This document shows positions 45,876 through 58,765 of a stretch of 64,000 nt of DNA, in pieces (position 1 is the first letter of the stretch; every line of letters starts with the position of its first letter). The notes beneath the pieces are model-generated. The model did not search any database. It saw nothing but the letters and a program-made list of their open reading frames with translations, and was not told where the DNA came from. A program made the position numbers and the translations under genes. Source of the stretch: Paludibacterium sp. B53371. Lineage in GTDB: Bacteria > Pseudomonadota > Gammaproteobacteria > Burkholderiales > Chromobacteriaceae. Location: NCBI RefSeq assembly GCF_018802765.1, contig NZ_CP069163.1, forward strand, positions 682,001 to 746,000. Direction: 5' to 3'.

Positions 45876-46050
45876 GTGATTTGTTGGTCTGTGCTTAGAA
45901 CGGCCCGTTTCTTGTGTTGGCGCAAGTCTCAATCTATCTAAACCGATCATATTCAAAGGGTGCAAGCAGCAGTGCGGCACAGAACAACCTATATAGAAAA
46001 CAGCCCCTGTCTGTATCCGTCTCTACCATTCCACCCCTGGAGGGGAGTTC

Positions 46051-47685
46051 ATGAGCCGACTCGATCACATGAATGTCCGGACACGTCTTGGTCTGGCGTT
46101 GATGACTGCCTTTGTCTGTTTGCTGGCTTTCGCCGCCTTCGCCCTGATGAATATGCGTGAATCGCAGCTGAATGCTCATCACGTGCGTATCCGCAATATT
46201 GTCGATGGTGCCGCCGGGATCACCAATTTCTATGTCAAGCAGGCTCAAGCCGGCAAGATGACTCAGGCCGAGGCTCAGCGCCAGGCACGCGAAGCCCTGC
46301 GTGACCTGCACTACGATGGCAACAACTACGTGTTTATTTACGACTTTGACGGGCGTGCCGTCATGGTGTCCGGCAATCCCAAGCTGGAAGGCAAGGTCAT
46401 GCTCGGCAAGACCGACGTCAAGGGGTTCAAGCTCTGGGATGCCATTGTCTCCACGGCGACCGGGCCGGGCTCCGGTTATCTGTCCTACTGGTTCCCTCGT
46501 GCCGGCAGCGATGTGCCGCTGGAAAAACTGGGGTATATCCAGGCCGTGCCGGAGTGGCACTGGGCCATCGGCACCGGGGTGTATGTTGATGATGTCAACG
46601 CGATGCTGTATGCCGAAGCCACGCGCTACGGTATCGGTATCCTGATCAGTCTGTTGCTGGCCGGTACCGCCGGGGTGGTGGCGTCGCGCAGCATCGTTCG
46701 CCAGCTGGGGGGCGAGCCCCTGGCACTGATGGGCATCATGCGCCGTGCCGCAGCGGGAGATTTGTCGACCGACTTCGAGGTGAAGGGCGGAGACCAAAGT
46801 GTGCTGGGTAATCTCAAGTTGATGCTGCAGGGGCTGGCATCGCTGGTGCGTGAACTGGGGCAGGTTTCGGCTGGCCTGGAACAGAGTGCGTCCACGGTGG
46901 CCACCGAAACCAACCGGGTCCTGGCCATGGCCGGGCATCAGGCCGATAGCGTCAGTTCGATGGCTGCCGCGATGGAGCAGATGACGGTTGCCGTCAATCA
47001 TATTGCCGACAATGCCCGGGACAGCGAAGGGGACTCCCAGGCAGCCGCCGAGCAGGCAAAAAGTGGTGAGGAACGCGCCCTGTCGGTGGTCAGCAAGATT
47101 CAGGAAGTGCTGACGACCTCGCGGGGCGCCACCGAGAGCGTCAGTGGTCTGGTCTCCCGGGCCGATCAGATTGGCACCATTACCGCCGTGATCAAGGAGA
47201 TTGCTGCCCAGACTAATCTGTTGGCGCTCAATGCCTCCATTGAGGCGGCACGGGCCGGCGAGCAGGGGCGTGGCTTTGCGGTTGTGGCCGACGAGGTGCG
47301 CGGTCTGGCTGAACGCACCGCACGCGCCACGGTGGAAATCGAGCAAATGATTCACGGCATCCAGCAGGAAACCCAGACGGCAGTGGTCATGCTGCAAGGT
47401 TCGGTACCGCAGGCGGATGAGGGGGTTGAGCTGTCGAACGGCACGGCCCAGCTGCTGCAGCAGATCCGCAGTGGCATGCAGCTGGCCCTGGCCCGAGTGC
47501 AGGATGTGGCGGCTTCTACCCGGGAGCAAAGTCTGGCCAGCTCCAGCATCGCCCAGCAGGTCGAGATGATTGCTTCGGGGGTCGAAGAGACCCGGGCATC
47601 CATGGCGCGCACTGCCGACCAGGTCGCCAGTCTGGAGCAACTGTCTCATACCCTGCAGGAGAGCGTATCGCGTTTCCGCTTGTAG
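46051..47685 (+). CDS. Methyl-accepting chemotaxis protein with a Cache sensor domain
   Basis: A 544-residue inner-membrane chemoreceptor. Residues about 12-33 form the first membrane helix; about 34-190 form a periplasmic single Cache (Cache_2) ligand domain with the typical [25 protein letters not shown] and [12 protein letters not shown] segments; the second membrane helix (about 193-212) leads to HAMP and a signalling hairpin with the invariant tip [41 protein letters not shown]. There is no C-terminal NWETF pentapeptide for CheR/CheB docking. The ATG at 46051 follows GGAGGGGAG. No che genes are adjacent; the ligand is unknown. Confidence 0.94.
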   Translation: MSRLDHMNVRTRLGLALMTAFVCLLAFAAFALMNMRESQLNAHHVRIRNIVDGAAGITNFYVKQAQAGKMTQAEAQRQAREALRDLHYDGNNYVFIYDFDGRAVMVSGNPKLEGKVMLGKTDVKGFKLWDAIVSTATGPGSGYLSYWFPRAGSDVPLEKLGYIQAVPEWHWAIGTGVYVDDVNAMLYAEATRYGIGILISLLLAGTAGVVASRSIVRQLGGEPLALMGIMRRAAAGDLSTDFEVKGGDQSVLGNLKLMLQGLASLVRELGQVSAGLEQSASTVATETNRVLAMAGHQADSVSSMAAAMEQMTVAVNHIADNARDSEGDSQAAAEQAKSGEERALSVVSKIQEVLTTSRGATESVSGLVSRADQIGTITAVIKEIAAQTNLLALNASIEAARAGEQGRGFAVVADEVRGLAERTARATVEIEQMIHGIQQETQTAVVMLQGSVPQADEGVELSNGTAQLLQQIRSGMQLALARVQDVAASTREQSLASSSIAQQVEMIASGVEETRASMARTADQVASLEQLSHTLQESVSRFRL

Positions 47686-47734
47686 TCGGGTAGGGTGGGT
47701 TTGCAATGTTGTTGTCATGTGATAGCTTGCCTGC

Positions 47735-48130
47735 ATGACTGATCAAACGTTGCTGAGCCTGCTCTCCTCTCTGGAGTGTGCCTTGCATCGGCCAGAGGAT
47801 CCGGCGCAGCCGGGGGTGCTGGCCGCCTTGCTGCATGGCGATTTTCTCGAGTTTGGCCGCTCCGGCGGCCTGGTGCGGCGAGTTGAGGCCTTGCCCTGGC
47901 TGTCGGGGGCCTCTGTCCGCCGAGAGATCGTGGCCTGTGATTTTGCCCTGCAGTGGGCGACCGAAACCGCTGCGCTGCTGACCTACCGTTCCAGTGAGCG
48001 GGATGAGCAGGGGCATGTGGGGCGTCATACCCTGCGCAGCTCTTTGTGGCTCAAGGGGCCGCAAGGCTGGCAAATGCGTTTTCATCAGGGCACGCCGACC
48101 AGCGCCGGGGGGGGAAATGCTGATTCATGA
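47735..48130 (+). CDS. NTF2-like / DUF4440 domain protein
   Basis: A 131-residue cytoplasmic protein of the SnoaL/NTF2-like fold, probable DUF4440 family: a helical start (LLSLLSSLECALHRP), LLHGDFLEFGRSG, the strand AALLTYRSSERD and the concluding SLWLKGPQGWQMRFHQGTPT. Such proteins are small ligand-binding or hydrolase-like units with no fixed function. The ATG at 47735 is the only plausible start. It overlaps by 14 bases the beginning of the disrupted acetyltransferase gene that follows; an eight-G run precedes that start. Confidence 0.7.
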   Translation: MTDQTLLSLLSSLECALHRPEDPAQPGVLAALLHGDFLEFGRSGGLVRRVEALPWLSGASVRREIVACDFALQWATETAALLTYRSSERDEQGHVGRHTLRSSLWLKGPQGWQMRFHQGTPTSAGGGNADS

Positions 48131-48651
48131 GCCTCCCGTGCCAGTCTGTGATGCGCTGTGTCTGCGGCAGCTGGATCGATGCCTGGTTCCGTCTGCTGTC
48201 GGACGAGCGAGTGACCAGGCACACCAGTTGAGCCCTGGCCTCGAGTCGCGATCTCGATCCTCTGGTGCAGGATTGCCTGGCCACCACGCCGGATTCTCCG
48301 ATCCGTTTTGCCGTGCTGCGGCAAGCCGACCAGGCGCTGGTCGGCACCATCGGCTTTCACACGATTTCCTCGCACCATGGCACGGCGGAAATTGCCTATG
48401 AGTTCGCAGCAGAGGCCTGGGGGAAAGGCTGGGCGAGCGCCTGCTGCCAGGCCGTGACTGAGTGGGGGTTCCGGCTGCGCGGCTATGGGCGCATCCAGGG
48501 TACCGCGCTGGAGAGCAATCCGGCATCCGCCCGTGTTCTGCAAAAATGCGGTTTTGTCCTGGAAGGCCGGTTGCGCCATTTCCGCCGGGTGCGCGGTGTC
48601 CCCCGCGACTATCTGCTTTACGCCCGTCTTGCTGATTCCCCGATCATTTGA
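48117..48651 (+). pseudogene. Disrupted GNAT (RimJ/RimL-type) acetyltransferase
   Basis: Homology to a single RimJ/RimL-type acetyltransferase is spread over two reading frames. From the ATG at 48117 (GGGGGGGG upstream) the first frame encodes an N-terminus with ALCLRQLDR, then at about 48174-48178 the matching sequence moves to another frame (DAWFRLLSDERVTRHTS). That frame then meets a TGA at 48229-48231 where a tryptophan codon would fit (TS-stop-ALAS). The rest is open and normal: VGTIGFHTISSHHGTAEIAYEF, then WGKGWASACCQ (motif A) and ESNPASARVLQKCGF. A remnant could be translated from GTG 48265, giving 128 residues that lack the N-terminal fold. A sequencing error is possible for either lesion. 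Confidence 0.6.
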
Positions 48652-48882
48652 GTACCGTCTTGGTCGCCGCATCTGGCCTGCACGGGTCATGATGAATGTT
48701 TTATTTCGACGGTATTCAATATTTAATTAGAGTTTTTGCTTTTTTTTCGATTTCTTGTCTTTACTGAACTGTCTTCCAGCTAAGTATTCTCGCGGAGGCG
48801 AAATTTACATGCAAATGGTATGGTCTATGCCCGGCCATGCCTCTGCCTGGCCGGTTTCTCAGAATCTGGAGCAGGATGTTGC
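48652..48882. other. AT-rich intergenic region
   Basis: This 231-base gap holds no recognisable gene. Its middle (about 48690-48790) is markedly AT-rich compared with the surrounding DNA, with runs such as TTTTTTTTCGATTTC, and probably contains the promoter of the SDR gene that follows. No convincing terminator hairpin or operator is visible. Confidence 0.4.
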
Positions 48883-49815
48883 ATGAAGGTCGCTATCCTT
48901 GGCGGCAGCGTGTTTCTCGGCAAACGCATTGCCCGATATTTTTCGCAAAGAGGGCATGAGGTCACGCTGGTCAACCGTGGCCGACGCCCGCAGGACAAAT
49001 GTCGTCAACTGGTGGCGGATCGCCATGATCCGCACGCACTCCAGGCCGTGGCCCCCCAGCTGGCCGATACCGATCTGCTCATTGATACCTGCTGCTATAC
49101 CCTGAGGCAGGCGCGTCTGGCCTGGGAAATCCTGGCGCCCCATGTCGGGCACTGGGTGCATATCAGTTCCGCCTCGGTCTATGCCGATGAAGCCCGGGCC
49201 CCGTACCGGGAGGTCATGCTGCGCAATGGTGGCAGCGCCTGGGGCAGCTACGGCAGGGAAAAGGCAGAGATTGATGCCTATTATCAGGTACAGGCCCATC
49301 GCAGCAGCCGTCGGGTCAGCGTGCTGATCCCGCCCTATCTCTATGGTCAGGGCAATCCGCTGGAGCGGGAAACCCTGTTATGGGGCCGCATGCATGCCGG
49401 CAAGCCGATCTACATGCCCAACGAAGGCAATACCTGGCTGCATTTCATTGAGGTAGGCGAGGTTGCGCGCATCATTGATCAGCTGCACAAGTTGCCGACC
49501 GGGTTCCTGGTGCTCAATTGCGGTTCGCAGCAGGGAATGATGCGCATCATCGACTATGTGGCGCTGCTGGCTGGTGTGGCGGATCTGCAGCCCGAGGTGA
49601 TCATGGTCGATACCGCGCGGCGCAAGCTGCAGGCGCGCGAATTCTTTCCCTTTCGCGATCTGGACTTGCGGCTGGATCTGTCGCGCATGCAGCAGTTTCT
49701 GCCCGACTTTGTCGGCGCCTCGCTGGCCCTGACGCTGCCGGCCATTCACGATGCGCTCAGCCCGCGGCTATTGATGCAGATGTGGCAGGGGCACCCGCTG
49801 TTCGAGTTCAAGTAG
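48883..49815 (+). CDS. NAD-dependent epimerase/dehydratase-family (atypical SDR) protein
   Basis: A 310-residue atypical short-chain dehydrogenase. The N-terminal Rossmann motif GGSVFLGKRIARYFSQRGHEVTLVNRG is intact; the active-site-like segment has ISSASVYAD and SYGREKAEID (Tyr-x-x-x-Lys equivalent, GSYGREK). The C-terminal substrate domain (from about 180) resembles NAD-dependent epimerases such as those related to chloroplast stem-loop-binding proteins. The substrate is unknown. The ATG at 48883 has AGGA about 6 bases upstream; a GTG-type extension upstream is not supported. It is convergent with hutD. Confidence 0.85.
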   Translation: MKVAILGGSVFLGKRIARYFSQRGHEVTLVNRGRRPQDKCRQLVADRHDPHALQAVAPQLADTDLLIDTCCYTLRQARLAWEILAPHVGHWVHISSASVYADEARAPYREVMLRNGGSAWGSYGREKAEIDAYYQVQAHRSSRRVSVLIPPYLYGQGNPLERETLLWGRMHAGKPIYMPNEGNTWLHFIEVGEVARIIDQLHKLPTGFLVLNCGSQQGMMRIIDYVALLAGVADLQPEVIMVDTARRKLQAREFFPFRDLDLRLDLSRMQQFLPDFVGASLALTLPAIHDALSPRLLMQMWQGHPLFEFK

Positions 49816-49833
49816 CACGGCAGCCCATGGCGT

Positions 49834-50424
49834 TCAGGGATGGCCGGCGGACAGCGCGATCAGATGCACCAGCCAGCCTTCCGCCCTGCCTTGCAGGATG
49901 GCCGGGCCCTGTCCCCACAGCAGCTCACCCTGCCCAATGGTCTGTGGCGGCGCTCCGGCACACAGGCAGCCATCAGTCAGATACACCATCCAGGAGGTCT
50001 CGCTCAGCGACAGGCTGCCATCCAGTTGCAGTTTCTGCAGCTGGTGCCGGTAGCGATCGCGGCGGGTCATGACGTTGAAGTCGGTCAGCAGGCGGCCTTG
50101 CCGGCGCTGGCTGACAATCGGTACTTCGCCGGCAAACTGGTCAAGTTGCTCGCCGGGGTGCAGCAGGACACGCTGCGGCAGACGCCCTGCCGGGTCGGTG
50201 ATGTTCAGCAGCAAGTCTCCGCCGGCCAGTACCGCCAGCGAGCGGTCGATGCCGACGAAAGTCGAAAACGGACCGTCGCTGCTGACGCTGGCGCTGGTGA
50301 TGCGCCAGTCGAAGTCCTCCAGATCGGCTTCTGGCGGCCAGATCGCCAGTTGCAGGGTTTCGCCGCCGCCGTTCTTCCAGGGCATGCGGCGAAAATCGGC
50401 TGGCCCGAACCGGCGCAGTGTCAT
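49834..50424 (-). CDS. hutD: HutD family protein
   Basis: HutD/Ves proteins are small cupin-fold proteins often found in hut operons, whose exact role is unclear, possibly limiting the pathway. The 196-residue protein starts with the typical [24 protein letters not shown], followed by [15 protein letters not shown] and [11 protein letters not shown]-type cupin strands. The ATG at 50424 overlaps the hutI stop by 4 bases (ATGA), so it is the last gene of hutU-hutH-hutG-hutI-hutD. A long upstream extension in this frame runs into hutI and is an artefact. Confidence 0.9.
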   Translation of the reverse strand: MTLRRFGPADFRRMPWKNGGGETLQLAIWPPEADLEDFDWRITSASVSSDGPFSTFVGIDRSLAVLAGGDLLLNITDPAGRLPQRVLLHPGEQLDQFAGEVPIVSQRRQGRLLTDFNVMTRRDRYRHQLQKLQLDGSLSLSETSWMVYLTDGCLCAGAPPQTIGQGELLWGQGPAILQGRAEGWLVHLIALSAGHP

Positions 50425-51635
50425 GAGGCTGGCCGCAAGGTGCCATCGGCCCAGCAGGCGCGCAATGGTCGCTGGCCGAGGTGGTAGACCAGGTCCACCG
50501 GCGACTGGATATCCCAGAGTGCCAGATCGGCCCGCATGCCGACGGCCAGTCGCCCTCGGTCTGTCAGTCCCAGCGCGTGCGCGGCATGGCGGGTAATGCC
50601 GGCCAGCGCCTGCTGGGGTGTCAGCCGGAACAGCACGGCCCCCATGTTGGCGGTGGTGAGCAGGGAGGTCAGTGGCGAGGTACCAGGATTGCAGTCGGTC
50701 GACAGCGCAATCGGCACGCCGGCTGCCAGCAGCGCCTCGACAGGCGGCAGGCGGGTTTCGCGCAGGAAGTAGAAGGCCCCAGGCAGCAGTACGGCCACAG
50801 TCCCTGCCTCGCGCATGGCGGCGATTCCGTCTGCATCGAGCCATTCCAGATGGTCGGCTGACAATCCCTGGTGCCGGGCGACCAGGGCCGCGCCGCCCTG
50901 ATTGGTCAGTTGTTCGGCATGCAGCTTGACCGGCAGGCCAAGCTGGCGTGCCGTGCTGAACAGGCGCTCGACCTGAGCTGGCGAGAAGGCGATGTTTTCA
51001 CAGAAGGCGTCGACCGCGTCGATCAGCTTTTCGGCCGCGAGGGCCGGCAGCATGGTCTGACACAGATGATCGATGTAGTCGTCGGCGCGACCGGCGAATT
51101 CCGGTGGCAGGGCATGCGCGCCGAGAAAGGTGGTCCGGATGCTGACCGGCCGTTCTTCGCCGATCCGTCGTGCCACCCGCAGCATGCGCCGCTCACTGGC
51201 CAGATCCAGCCCGTAACCCGATTTGATTTCCAGTGTACAGACGCCCTCGGACAGCAGGGCATCGACGCGGGGCAGGCTCTGTGCCAGCAATTGTTCCTCA
51301 CTGGCGGCCCGGGTGGCACGCACACTGGCAGCAATCCCGCCGCCGCGCAGCGCAATTTCCTGATAGCTGGCGCCATGCAGCCGTGCTTCGAACTCGCCGG
51401 CGCGGTTGCCAGCGTAGACGATATGGGTGTGGCAATCGATCAGCCCGGGCGTCAGCCAGCCCGACTGGCCGTGGTAATGCGGCAGGTCCATGAACTCGCC
51501 CGGCAGTTCGACCTGTGGCCCGAGCCAGGCAATGCGGCCATCCCGCCAGGCGATGGCCGCTTCCTTCATTTCTCCGTAACCTGCCGCATCGAAGGTGGCC
51601 AGATTGACATTGTCGATGACTCCGTCACGCGTCAT
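50421..51635 (-). CDS. hutI: Imidazolonepropionase
   Basis: HutI hydrolyses imidazolone propionate to N-formimidoyl-L-glutamate, step three of histidine degradation. It is an amidohydrolase-superfamily zinc enzyme of 404 residues; the metal-binding [16 protein letters not shown] motif, the conserved EIKSGYGLD segment, the [12 protein letters not shown] histidine and the [10 protein letters not shown] motif are all present. The ATG at 51635 lies inside the hutG coding end (11-base overlap), and the stop overlaps hutD. Confidence 0.96.
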   Translation of the reverse strand: MTRDGVIDNVNLATFDAAGYGEMKEAAIAWRDGRIAWLGPQVELPGEFMDLPHYHGQSGWLTPGLIDCHTHIVYAGNRAGEFEARLHGASYQEIALRGGGIAASVRATRAASEEQLLAQSLPRVDALLSEGVCTLEIKSGYGLDLASERRMLRVARRIGEERPVSIRTTFLGAHALPPEFAGRADDYIDHLCQTMLPALAAEKLIDAVDAFCENIAFSPAQVERLFSTARQLGLPVKLHAEQLTNQGGAALVARHQGLSADHLEWLDADGIAAMREAGTVAVLLPGAFYFLRETRLPPVEALLAAGVPIALSTDCNPGTSPLTSLLTTANMGAVLFRLTPQQALAGITRHAAHALGLTDRGRLAVGMRADLALWDIQSPVDLVYHLGQRPLRACWADGTLRPAS

Positions 51636-52605
51636 GGTGGCTCCAGCCCTCCATGACCCTGGCCGCCAGGCGGGCGGCAATCCGCGCGGTACGCATGTCC
51701 TGATCCAGCTCCGGATTCAGCTCGGCCAGATCGAACAGCTTGAGCTTGCCGCTGGCCACCGCCGTGTCCAGCAGCGGCTCCAGTACCGCCAGTTCGACGC
51801 CGCGAGCGGCCGGTGCCGAGACGCCGGGCGCCAGCGCCGGCGGCAGCACGTCCAGACAAATGGTCAGGTAGAGATGGTCGACCGAGGCGGCGAACGCCTG
51901 CAATTCTGCCTGTGCCGCCGGCAGGTCCAGCAGGGTCAGCTGTTCGTCCTCGCGCCACTGCACCCCCAGTTCGCGCGCCCGTGCAAACAGCGCCGCGGTA
52001 TTGGCAAAGCGGGAAATGCCGAAGCAGTGGTAGTTGAAGTCGACGCCATCCCGGGCGCAGCGCTCGCTGATCTGCCGGAAGGGCGTGCCGGAACTGCCCC
52101 GTGCTCCGGCGCGCAGGTCGAAGTGGGCGTCGAAATTGACGATGCCGATTTTCGGTCTGGCTTCGCCGCCTTGCTGGCAGGCATTGAGCAGGCCGGAGAA
52201 GCTGGCCAGGGCAATTTCATGCCCGCCGCCCAGCCCGATGACACGGTGGCCGTTGACCAGCAGGTGGCTGACACTATGGGCAAAGGCTTCCTGCGCGGCT
52301 TCCAGCTGGTCGCCGTGACAAAAGACGTCGCCGGCATCGTACAGTGCGCAGGGGCCGCTGAGCGGTACATTGGACAGTGCCCGGCGCAGGGCGCGCGGGC
52401 CGGCCTCGGCCCCGGCGCGTCCGTGGTTGCGAACGACGCCGGCATGGCAGGCAAAGCCGACCAGCGCGACACCCGGACGGGTGTCGTTCACTTCGCTGAT
52501 TTCTTCATGCCAGCGGCGGGCAAAGCCGGACTCTTCCTGATCACAGCGTCCGTGCCAGTGGTCCCGGTTGAAGCCGCTGCAGGCAAGTTTCGGTTTGGGG
52601 TTCAT
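51625..52605 (-). CDS. hutG: Formimidoylglutamase
   Basis: HutG of the arginase/ureohydrolase family splits N-formimidoyl-L-glutamate to glutamate and formamide, the last step of the four-enzyme pathway. The 326-residue protein has the dimanganese motifs GGGHE, FDAHFD and a third aspartate motif CLDVLP. It sits between hutH and hutI on the same strand. The presence of HutG and the absence of HutF indicates the short pathway that releases formamide. The ATG at 52605 is 10 bases downstream of the hutH stop. Confidence 0.95.
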   Translation of the reverse strand: MNPKPKLACSGFNRDHWHGRCDQEESGFARRWHEEISEVNDTRPGVALVGFACHAGVVRNHGRAGAEAGPRALRRALSNVPLSGPCALYDAGDVFCHGDQLEAAQEAFAHSVSHLLVNGHRVIGLGGGHEIALASFSGLLNACQQGGEARPKIGIVNFDAHFDLRAGARGSSGTPFRQISERCARDGVDFNYHCFGISRFANTAALFARARELGVQWREDEQLTLLDLPAAQAELQAFAASVDHLYLTICLDVLPPALAPGVSAPAARGVELAVLEPLLDTAVASGKLKLFDLAELNPELDQDMRTARIAARLAARVMEGWSHHDA

Positions 52606-52614
52606 GGCGCTCCA

Positions 52615-54152
52615 CTATTCGATTGAGGGCAGCAGGTGGTGGGCGGCGAAATCGAACTTGCCCGACAGCACCATCTGTTGCGCCGCGTTGAGATCGGGGG
52701 CCAGATAGCGGTCCTCACTGTAGAACGGTACTTCGGCACGCAACTGCGCATGCACTGCTTCCAGTTTATCCGAGCTCTTGAGCGGGCGCTGGAAATCAAT
52801 GCCCTGGGCTGCTGCCAGCAGCTCGATGCCGACGATGTGGGCGGTGTTCTGCGCCATGTCGGTCAGCCGGCGTCCGGCAAAGGTGGCCATGCTGACATGG
52901 TCTTCCTGGTTGGCTGAGGTCGGCAGGCTGTCGACGCTGGCCGGGTGCGCCAGTGACTTGTTTTCCGAGGCCAGTGCCGCGGCAGTGACGTGGGCGATCA
53001 TGAAGCCGGAGTTGAGGCCCGGGTTCGGCACCAGGAAGGCCGGCAGCTTGGACAGGCTGGCATCGATCAGCAGCGCAATGCGACGCTCCGACAGCGCACC
53101 GATTTCGGCGATGGCCAGGGCCAGGGTATCGGCGGCGAAGGCGACCGGTTCGGCATGGAAGTTACCGCCGGACACCACGATGTGGCCGTTCTGCTCTTCG
53201 AAGATCAGCGGGTTGTCCGAGACGGCATTGGCTTCGATTTCCAGCGTGCGGGCAGCCTGGCGCATCAGGTCGAGGCAAGCACCCATCACCTGGGGCTGGC
53301 AACGCAGGGAATACGGATCCTGCACCCGGTCATCACCGACCAGATGCGACTGGCGGATGGCCGAGCCGGCGAGTAACTCGCGATAGTGCTCCGCCACGGC
53401 CATCTGGCCCGGCTGGCCACGCACGGCGTGGATACGGGCGTCAAACGGCGCATCCGATCCTTTGGCCGCGTCGACGGTCAGGGCGCCGGCGGCAATGGCC
53501 GAGGCAAAGACTCGTTCAGCCAGGAACAGGCCCTGCAGCGCCAGCGCCGTCGAAGCCTGAGTGCCATTGATCAGCGCCAGACCTTCCTTGGCCGCCAGCG
53601 CAATCGGGGTGATGCCGGCGGCCTTGAGCGCGGCGTCGGCGGGCATTTCTTCGCCGTTGACCCGCACCCGGCCTTCGCCCATCAGCGCCAGGGTCATGTG
53701 AGACAGCGGTGCCAGGTCGCCGGAGGCGCCGACCGATCCCTTGGACGGAATCAGCGGCACAATGCCGGCGTTATAGGCGGCCAGCATGCTCTCCAGCACC
53801 GAACGACGGATGCCGGAGACGCCGCGGGCCAGGCTGGCAATCTTGGTGGCCAGAATCAGCCGTACCACCCGGTCTTCCATCGGTGCACCGACCCCCACCG
53901 AATGCGAGCGGATCAGGTTGGTCTGCAGTTGGGCCAGCTGGGCATTTTCGATCTGGGTACTGGCCAGCTTGCCGAAGCCGGTATTGATGCCATATGCCGG
54001 CGCGCCGCGCGCCACGATGGCCGCCACGGCGGCATGCGAGGCCTCCACGGCCGGCCAGGCGGCCGGGTCCAGCGCCAGTTGTACTTCTCCCTGCCAGATG
54101 GCACGAAGGTCTTTGAGGGTCAGTTGTTGCGGTTTCAGAGTCAGGGTACGCA

Positions 54153-54153
<1 letters not shown>
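52615..54153 (-). CDS. hutH: Histidine ammonia-lyase
   Basis: HutH eliminates ammonia from histidine to give urocanate. The 512-residue protein carries the MIO-forming tripeptide A143-S144-G145 in [12 protein letters not shown], and the conserved GINTGFG and NTASGNFH-type ([10 protein letters not shown]) segments. It starts at ATG 54153, one base shared with the hutU stop (TAATG), so the two are translationally coupled. It is the second gene of the hut operon. Confidence 0.98.
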
Positions 54154-55862
<1,709 letters not shown>

Positions 55863-55885
55863 TGGTTCTCCTCCATGTCGTGATT

Positions 55886-55939
55886 TGTATAGACTAATAT
55901 AGGTGAGTCGGTCCGACTTGAGAAGCTGTATAGACAAAT
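55886..55939. promoter_or_regulatory. Two HutC operators between hutU and hutC
   Basis: The 13-mer TGTATAGACWAAT occurs twice as a direct repeat (55886-55898 and 55927-55939), 41 bases apart. Each contains GTATAGAC, a full match to the published HutC-subfamily GntR consensus GTNTANAC. They lie in the 90-base divergent region, one near each start, so HutC can control both directions. Confidence 0.75.
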
Positions 55940-55952
55940 TTGGTTCAAGACA

Positions 55953-56666
55953 ATGACATCCGCTGACAAAAATGCTACGCCCCGCTATCAGCAGATCAAA
56001 CAGGATCTGCTGGAGCGCATTGCCGCCGGCGAGTGGGGAGTGGGGGAGGCGATTCCGCCCGAGCAGACCCTGGCCCGTGATTTTGGTGTGGCGCGCATGA
56101 CGGTCAATCGCGCCCTGCAGGACCTGACCCAGGCCGGCGTGCTGGTCCGCCGGCGCGGCTCCGGCACCTATGTGGCGCCCCCCCGCGTCCATACCTCGCT
56201 GCTCGAAATCCGCAATATTGCCGACGAAATCGCCGAGCGCGGTCACCACCACGACAGTGAGCTGCTGTTGCTCGAGGCGGTGACGGCGACGGCTGAACAG
56301 GCGGCCCTGTTCGGCATCGAACCCGGCGAACCCTTGTTCCGCTCCCTGATTGTCCATCGCGAGAACGCGGTGCCGATTCAGGTCGAAGACCGTCTGGTCA
56401 ATCCCTCCGTCGCGCCACATTATCTTGAGCAAAGTTTCAGGCAGCAGACCCCGAGCGCCTATCTGTCGATGGTGGCGCCGCTGATCGGGGCGCAATATGC
56501 GGTCGAGGCACGTCTGCCCGGCAAGGACATCGCCTCTCGGCTGTCCATCAGTACCAGAGAGCCCTGTCTGGTGGTGTTTCGTACCACGCGTACCGAACGG
56601 CAGGTGGCATCGCTGGCCGTGCTGTGGCATCCGGGACAGATGTATCAGCTTACCGGCGGGATCTGA
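55953..56666 (+). CDS. hutC: Histidine utilization repressor (GntR/HutC family)
   Basis: HutC represses the hut genes and is released by urocanate. The 237-residue protein has the GntR winged helix (about 8-78: [18 protein letters not shown], then [38 protein letters not shown]) and the UTRA effector domain (about 95-232: [15 protein letters not shown] ... [23 protein letters not shown]). The ATG at 55953 gives the usual start. It is divergent from hutU and ends tail-to-tail with the ABC exporter gene with a 22-base overlap. Confidence 0.95.
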   Translation: MTSADKNATPRYQQIKQDLLERIAAGEWGVGEAIPPEQTLARDFGVARMTVNRALQDLTQAGVLVRRRGSGTYVAPPRVHTSLLEIRNIADEIAERGHHHDSELLLLEAVTATAEQAALFGIEPGEPLFRSLIVHRENAVPIQVEDRLVNPSVAPHYLEQSFRQQTPSAYLSMVAPLIGAQYAVEARLPGKDIASRLSISTREPCLVVFRTTRTERQVASLAVLWHPGQMYQLTGGI

Positions 56667-58765
56667 GCGTCGGTCGTGTCGGCCGGCATGTCCACCCCGA
56701 GCATCACGTGCCGATCGGCCGAAGCGATGGTTTCCGGTCGGTGTGCCACGATCAGCCGGGTCAACTTCAGGGTGGCCACCGCCTGGTTGACCTGCTGTTC
56801 CAGTGGGGTGTCCAGACTGCTGGTTGCTTCGTCCAGCAACAGGATGCGCGGTTGCTTGTAGAGGGCCCGCGCCAGCAACAGGCGCTGTTTCTGTCCGCCT
56901 GACAGCACCGACCCCATGTCGCCGCACAGCGTGTGATAGCCCATCGGCATCGCCGCCAGGGTATCGTGGATGGCCGCCAGCCGGGCGCAGTGTTCCGCCC
57001 GCGCGATATCCGGACTCGGGTCGAAGAAGGTGATGTTGTCGAGCAACGAGCCGGCAAACAGCTGATCATCCTGCATTACCGTGCCACACAGCGTGCGTAC
57101 GCCGTGAGTGCCGATCTGCGTCCAGGGCACCCCGCCGATCAGCATTTCGCCACGTGTTGGTGTCAGCATGCCGAGCAGCAATTTCAGCAGGGTACTTTTC
57201 CCGCAGCCGCTCGGGCCGGTCAGTGCGACGGACTCGCCATCGGCAATCCTCAGATTCACCCCCTGCAAAATCCACGGTGACTGCTCATCATGTCGGAACC
57301 AGACATCGCGCAACTCGATGCTGGTACTGGCGGGCAGGGAAGATCCCGGCAGTGTTTCAGCTTCGGGCGTGCAAAGGATGATATCGGCCAGTCTTTCGCC
57401 TTGCAGGCGCAGCATGGCCAGCGCCGCCCCCTTGTCGATCAATCCCTTGGTACGCTGCGAAAACTGGGCGGCATAGGCGGCAAAGGCCATGAACATGCCG
57501 ACGGAAAACTGCTGGGTGAGCACCAGTCCGGCGCCAAACCACAGCAGGGCGGCGTACTCCAGCCCGCTGAGCAGGCGCTGCAGGCTGCGGTAGAGAATGT
57601 CTGCGCGATCGGTCTGCATCGCGGCATGGATTTGCTCGACCAGCAGATTACTCCACACCGATTGCCGTTCTGCCTGGCGCTGAAACAGCTTGATCGCCTG
57701 CATGCCGCGCAGGCTCTCCAGAAAATGTCCTTCCTGCCGGGCCTGGCGTACGATTTCTCGTTCGTGACGTTCGCGCAGCGGGCGCTGGCCCAGGAAGCGT
57801 AGCAGTGCATAGCCGCCCAGGCTGGCCAGCGAAATCAGCGCGAGGGGCGGGCTATAGAGCAGCATCAGGGTGCCGGTGCCGAGGGCCAGCAGTCCGTCCA
57901 GTACCGCCTCGATGCACTGGCTGGTCAGGGTTTTCTGGATGGCGGCGATACTGCCGAACCGAGCGCTGATATCACCGATGAAACGCTTCTCGAAGTAGGA
58001 CAGCGGCAGGCGCAACAGATGGTGGAATACTCTCAGATGCCAGTGCAGACCCAGGGTGTGGCTGATGTGCAGCACGCTCCAGGCGCGCAATGCCGCGATA
58101 CCGACCTCGCCCAGCAGCACCAGCAGAAAACCGCTGACCAGCACGTGCAGCATCTCCTGATCGGCACTGAGCAGCACGCCGTCGATCAGCCACTGGGTGA
58201 ATTGCGGCGCCAGCAGCCCGAGCAACTCCAGCAGCAAGGCCAGCACGAACACCTGCAGCACGGCATGCGCGAGTCCGTCGAAACCCGACAGCCACTGTCG
58301 CCAGGGAAAGCGCTGCGCTTGCACCAGGGGGCGGAACGTCTCGGTCGGGGTCAGACTCAGCGCCACACCGCTGAAGCTGCGGTCGACCTCCTGCCAGTTC
58401 AGCCGGCGCCTGCCCTGTGCCGGATCGTGCAGCCATACCCCGTGCCGGTCGACCCCGGCCAGCACCACGAAATGATTCATTTCCCAGTGCAGGATGCAGG
58501 GTAAGGGCAACTGAGCCATTTCGGCCGGCTCCAGCCGCAAGGCGCGTGCCGCCAGCCCGATCTGGTCGGCCATGCGGATCAGATCGGCCAGGGTCGCGCC
58601 CTTGAGCGAAGTGGTGAAACGCTGCCGCCAGGAAGGCAGGTCGGCGCGATGACCATGATAGGCGGCAATCATGCCCAGACAGGCCAGCCCGCATTCGGCC
58701 GCCTCGCTTTGCAGATAGAGTGGCAGACGCGCCTGCCTGAGTAAGTCGCGAGGCAGGCTCACCAT
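56645..58765 (-). CDS. Peptidase-containing ABC exporter (C39 family, bacteriocin/peptide type)
   Basis: A 706-residue fusion of an N-terminal C39 cysteine peptidase (about 1-140), six membrane helices (about 165-440) and an ATP-binding domain. The peptidase has oxyanion Q19, nucleophile C25 ([15 protein letters not shown]), histidine in [12 protein letters not shown] and aspartate in LHDPAQG. The ATPase has Walker [10 protein letters not shown], signature LSGGQKQR, Walker [13 protein letters not shown] and H-loop AHRPE. Such transporters cleave double-glycine leader peptides and export the peptide. No substrate peptide gene or TolC gene is near. ATG 58765 is chosen; it overlaps the HlyD gene by 7 bases. 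The long frame upstream is an artefact. Confidence 0.92.
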   Translation of the reverse strand: MVSLPRDLLRQARLPLYLQSEAAECGLACLGMIAAYHGHRADLPSWRQRFTTSLKGATLADLIRMADQIGLAARALRLEPAEMAQLPLPCILHWEMNHFVVLAGVDRHGVWLHDPAQGRRRLNWQEVDRSFSGVALSLTPTETFRPLVQAQRFPWRQWLSGFDGLAHAVLQVFVLALLLELLGLLAPQFTQWLIDGVLLSADQEMLHVLVSGFLLVLLGEVGIAALRAWSVLHISHTLGLHWHLRVFHHLLRLPLSYFEKRFIGDISARFGSIAAIQKTLTSQCIEAVLDGLLALGTGTLMLLYSPPLALISLASLGGYALLRFLGQRPLRERHEREIVRQARQEGHFLESLRGMQAIKLFQRQAERQSVWSNLLVEQIHAAMQTDRADILYRSLQRLLSGLEYAALLWFGAGLVLTQQFSVGMFMAFAAYAAQFSQRTKGLIDKGAALAMLRLQGERLADIILCTPEAETLPGSSLPASTSIELRDVWFRHDEQSPWILQGVNLRIADGESVALTGPSGCGKSTLLKLLLGMLTPTRGEMLIGGVPWTQIGTHGVRTLCGTVMQDDQLFAGSLLDNITFFDPSPDIARAEHCARLAAIHDTLAAMPMGYHTLCGDMGSVLSGGQKQRLLLARALYKQPRILLLDEATSSLDTPLEQQVNQAVATLKLTRLIVAHRPETIASADRHVMLGVDMPADTTDAQIPPVS

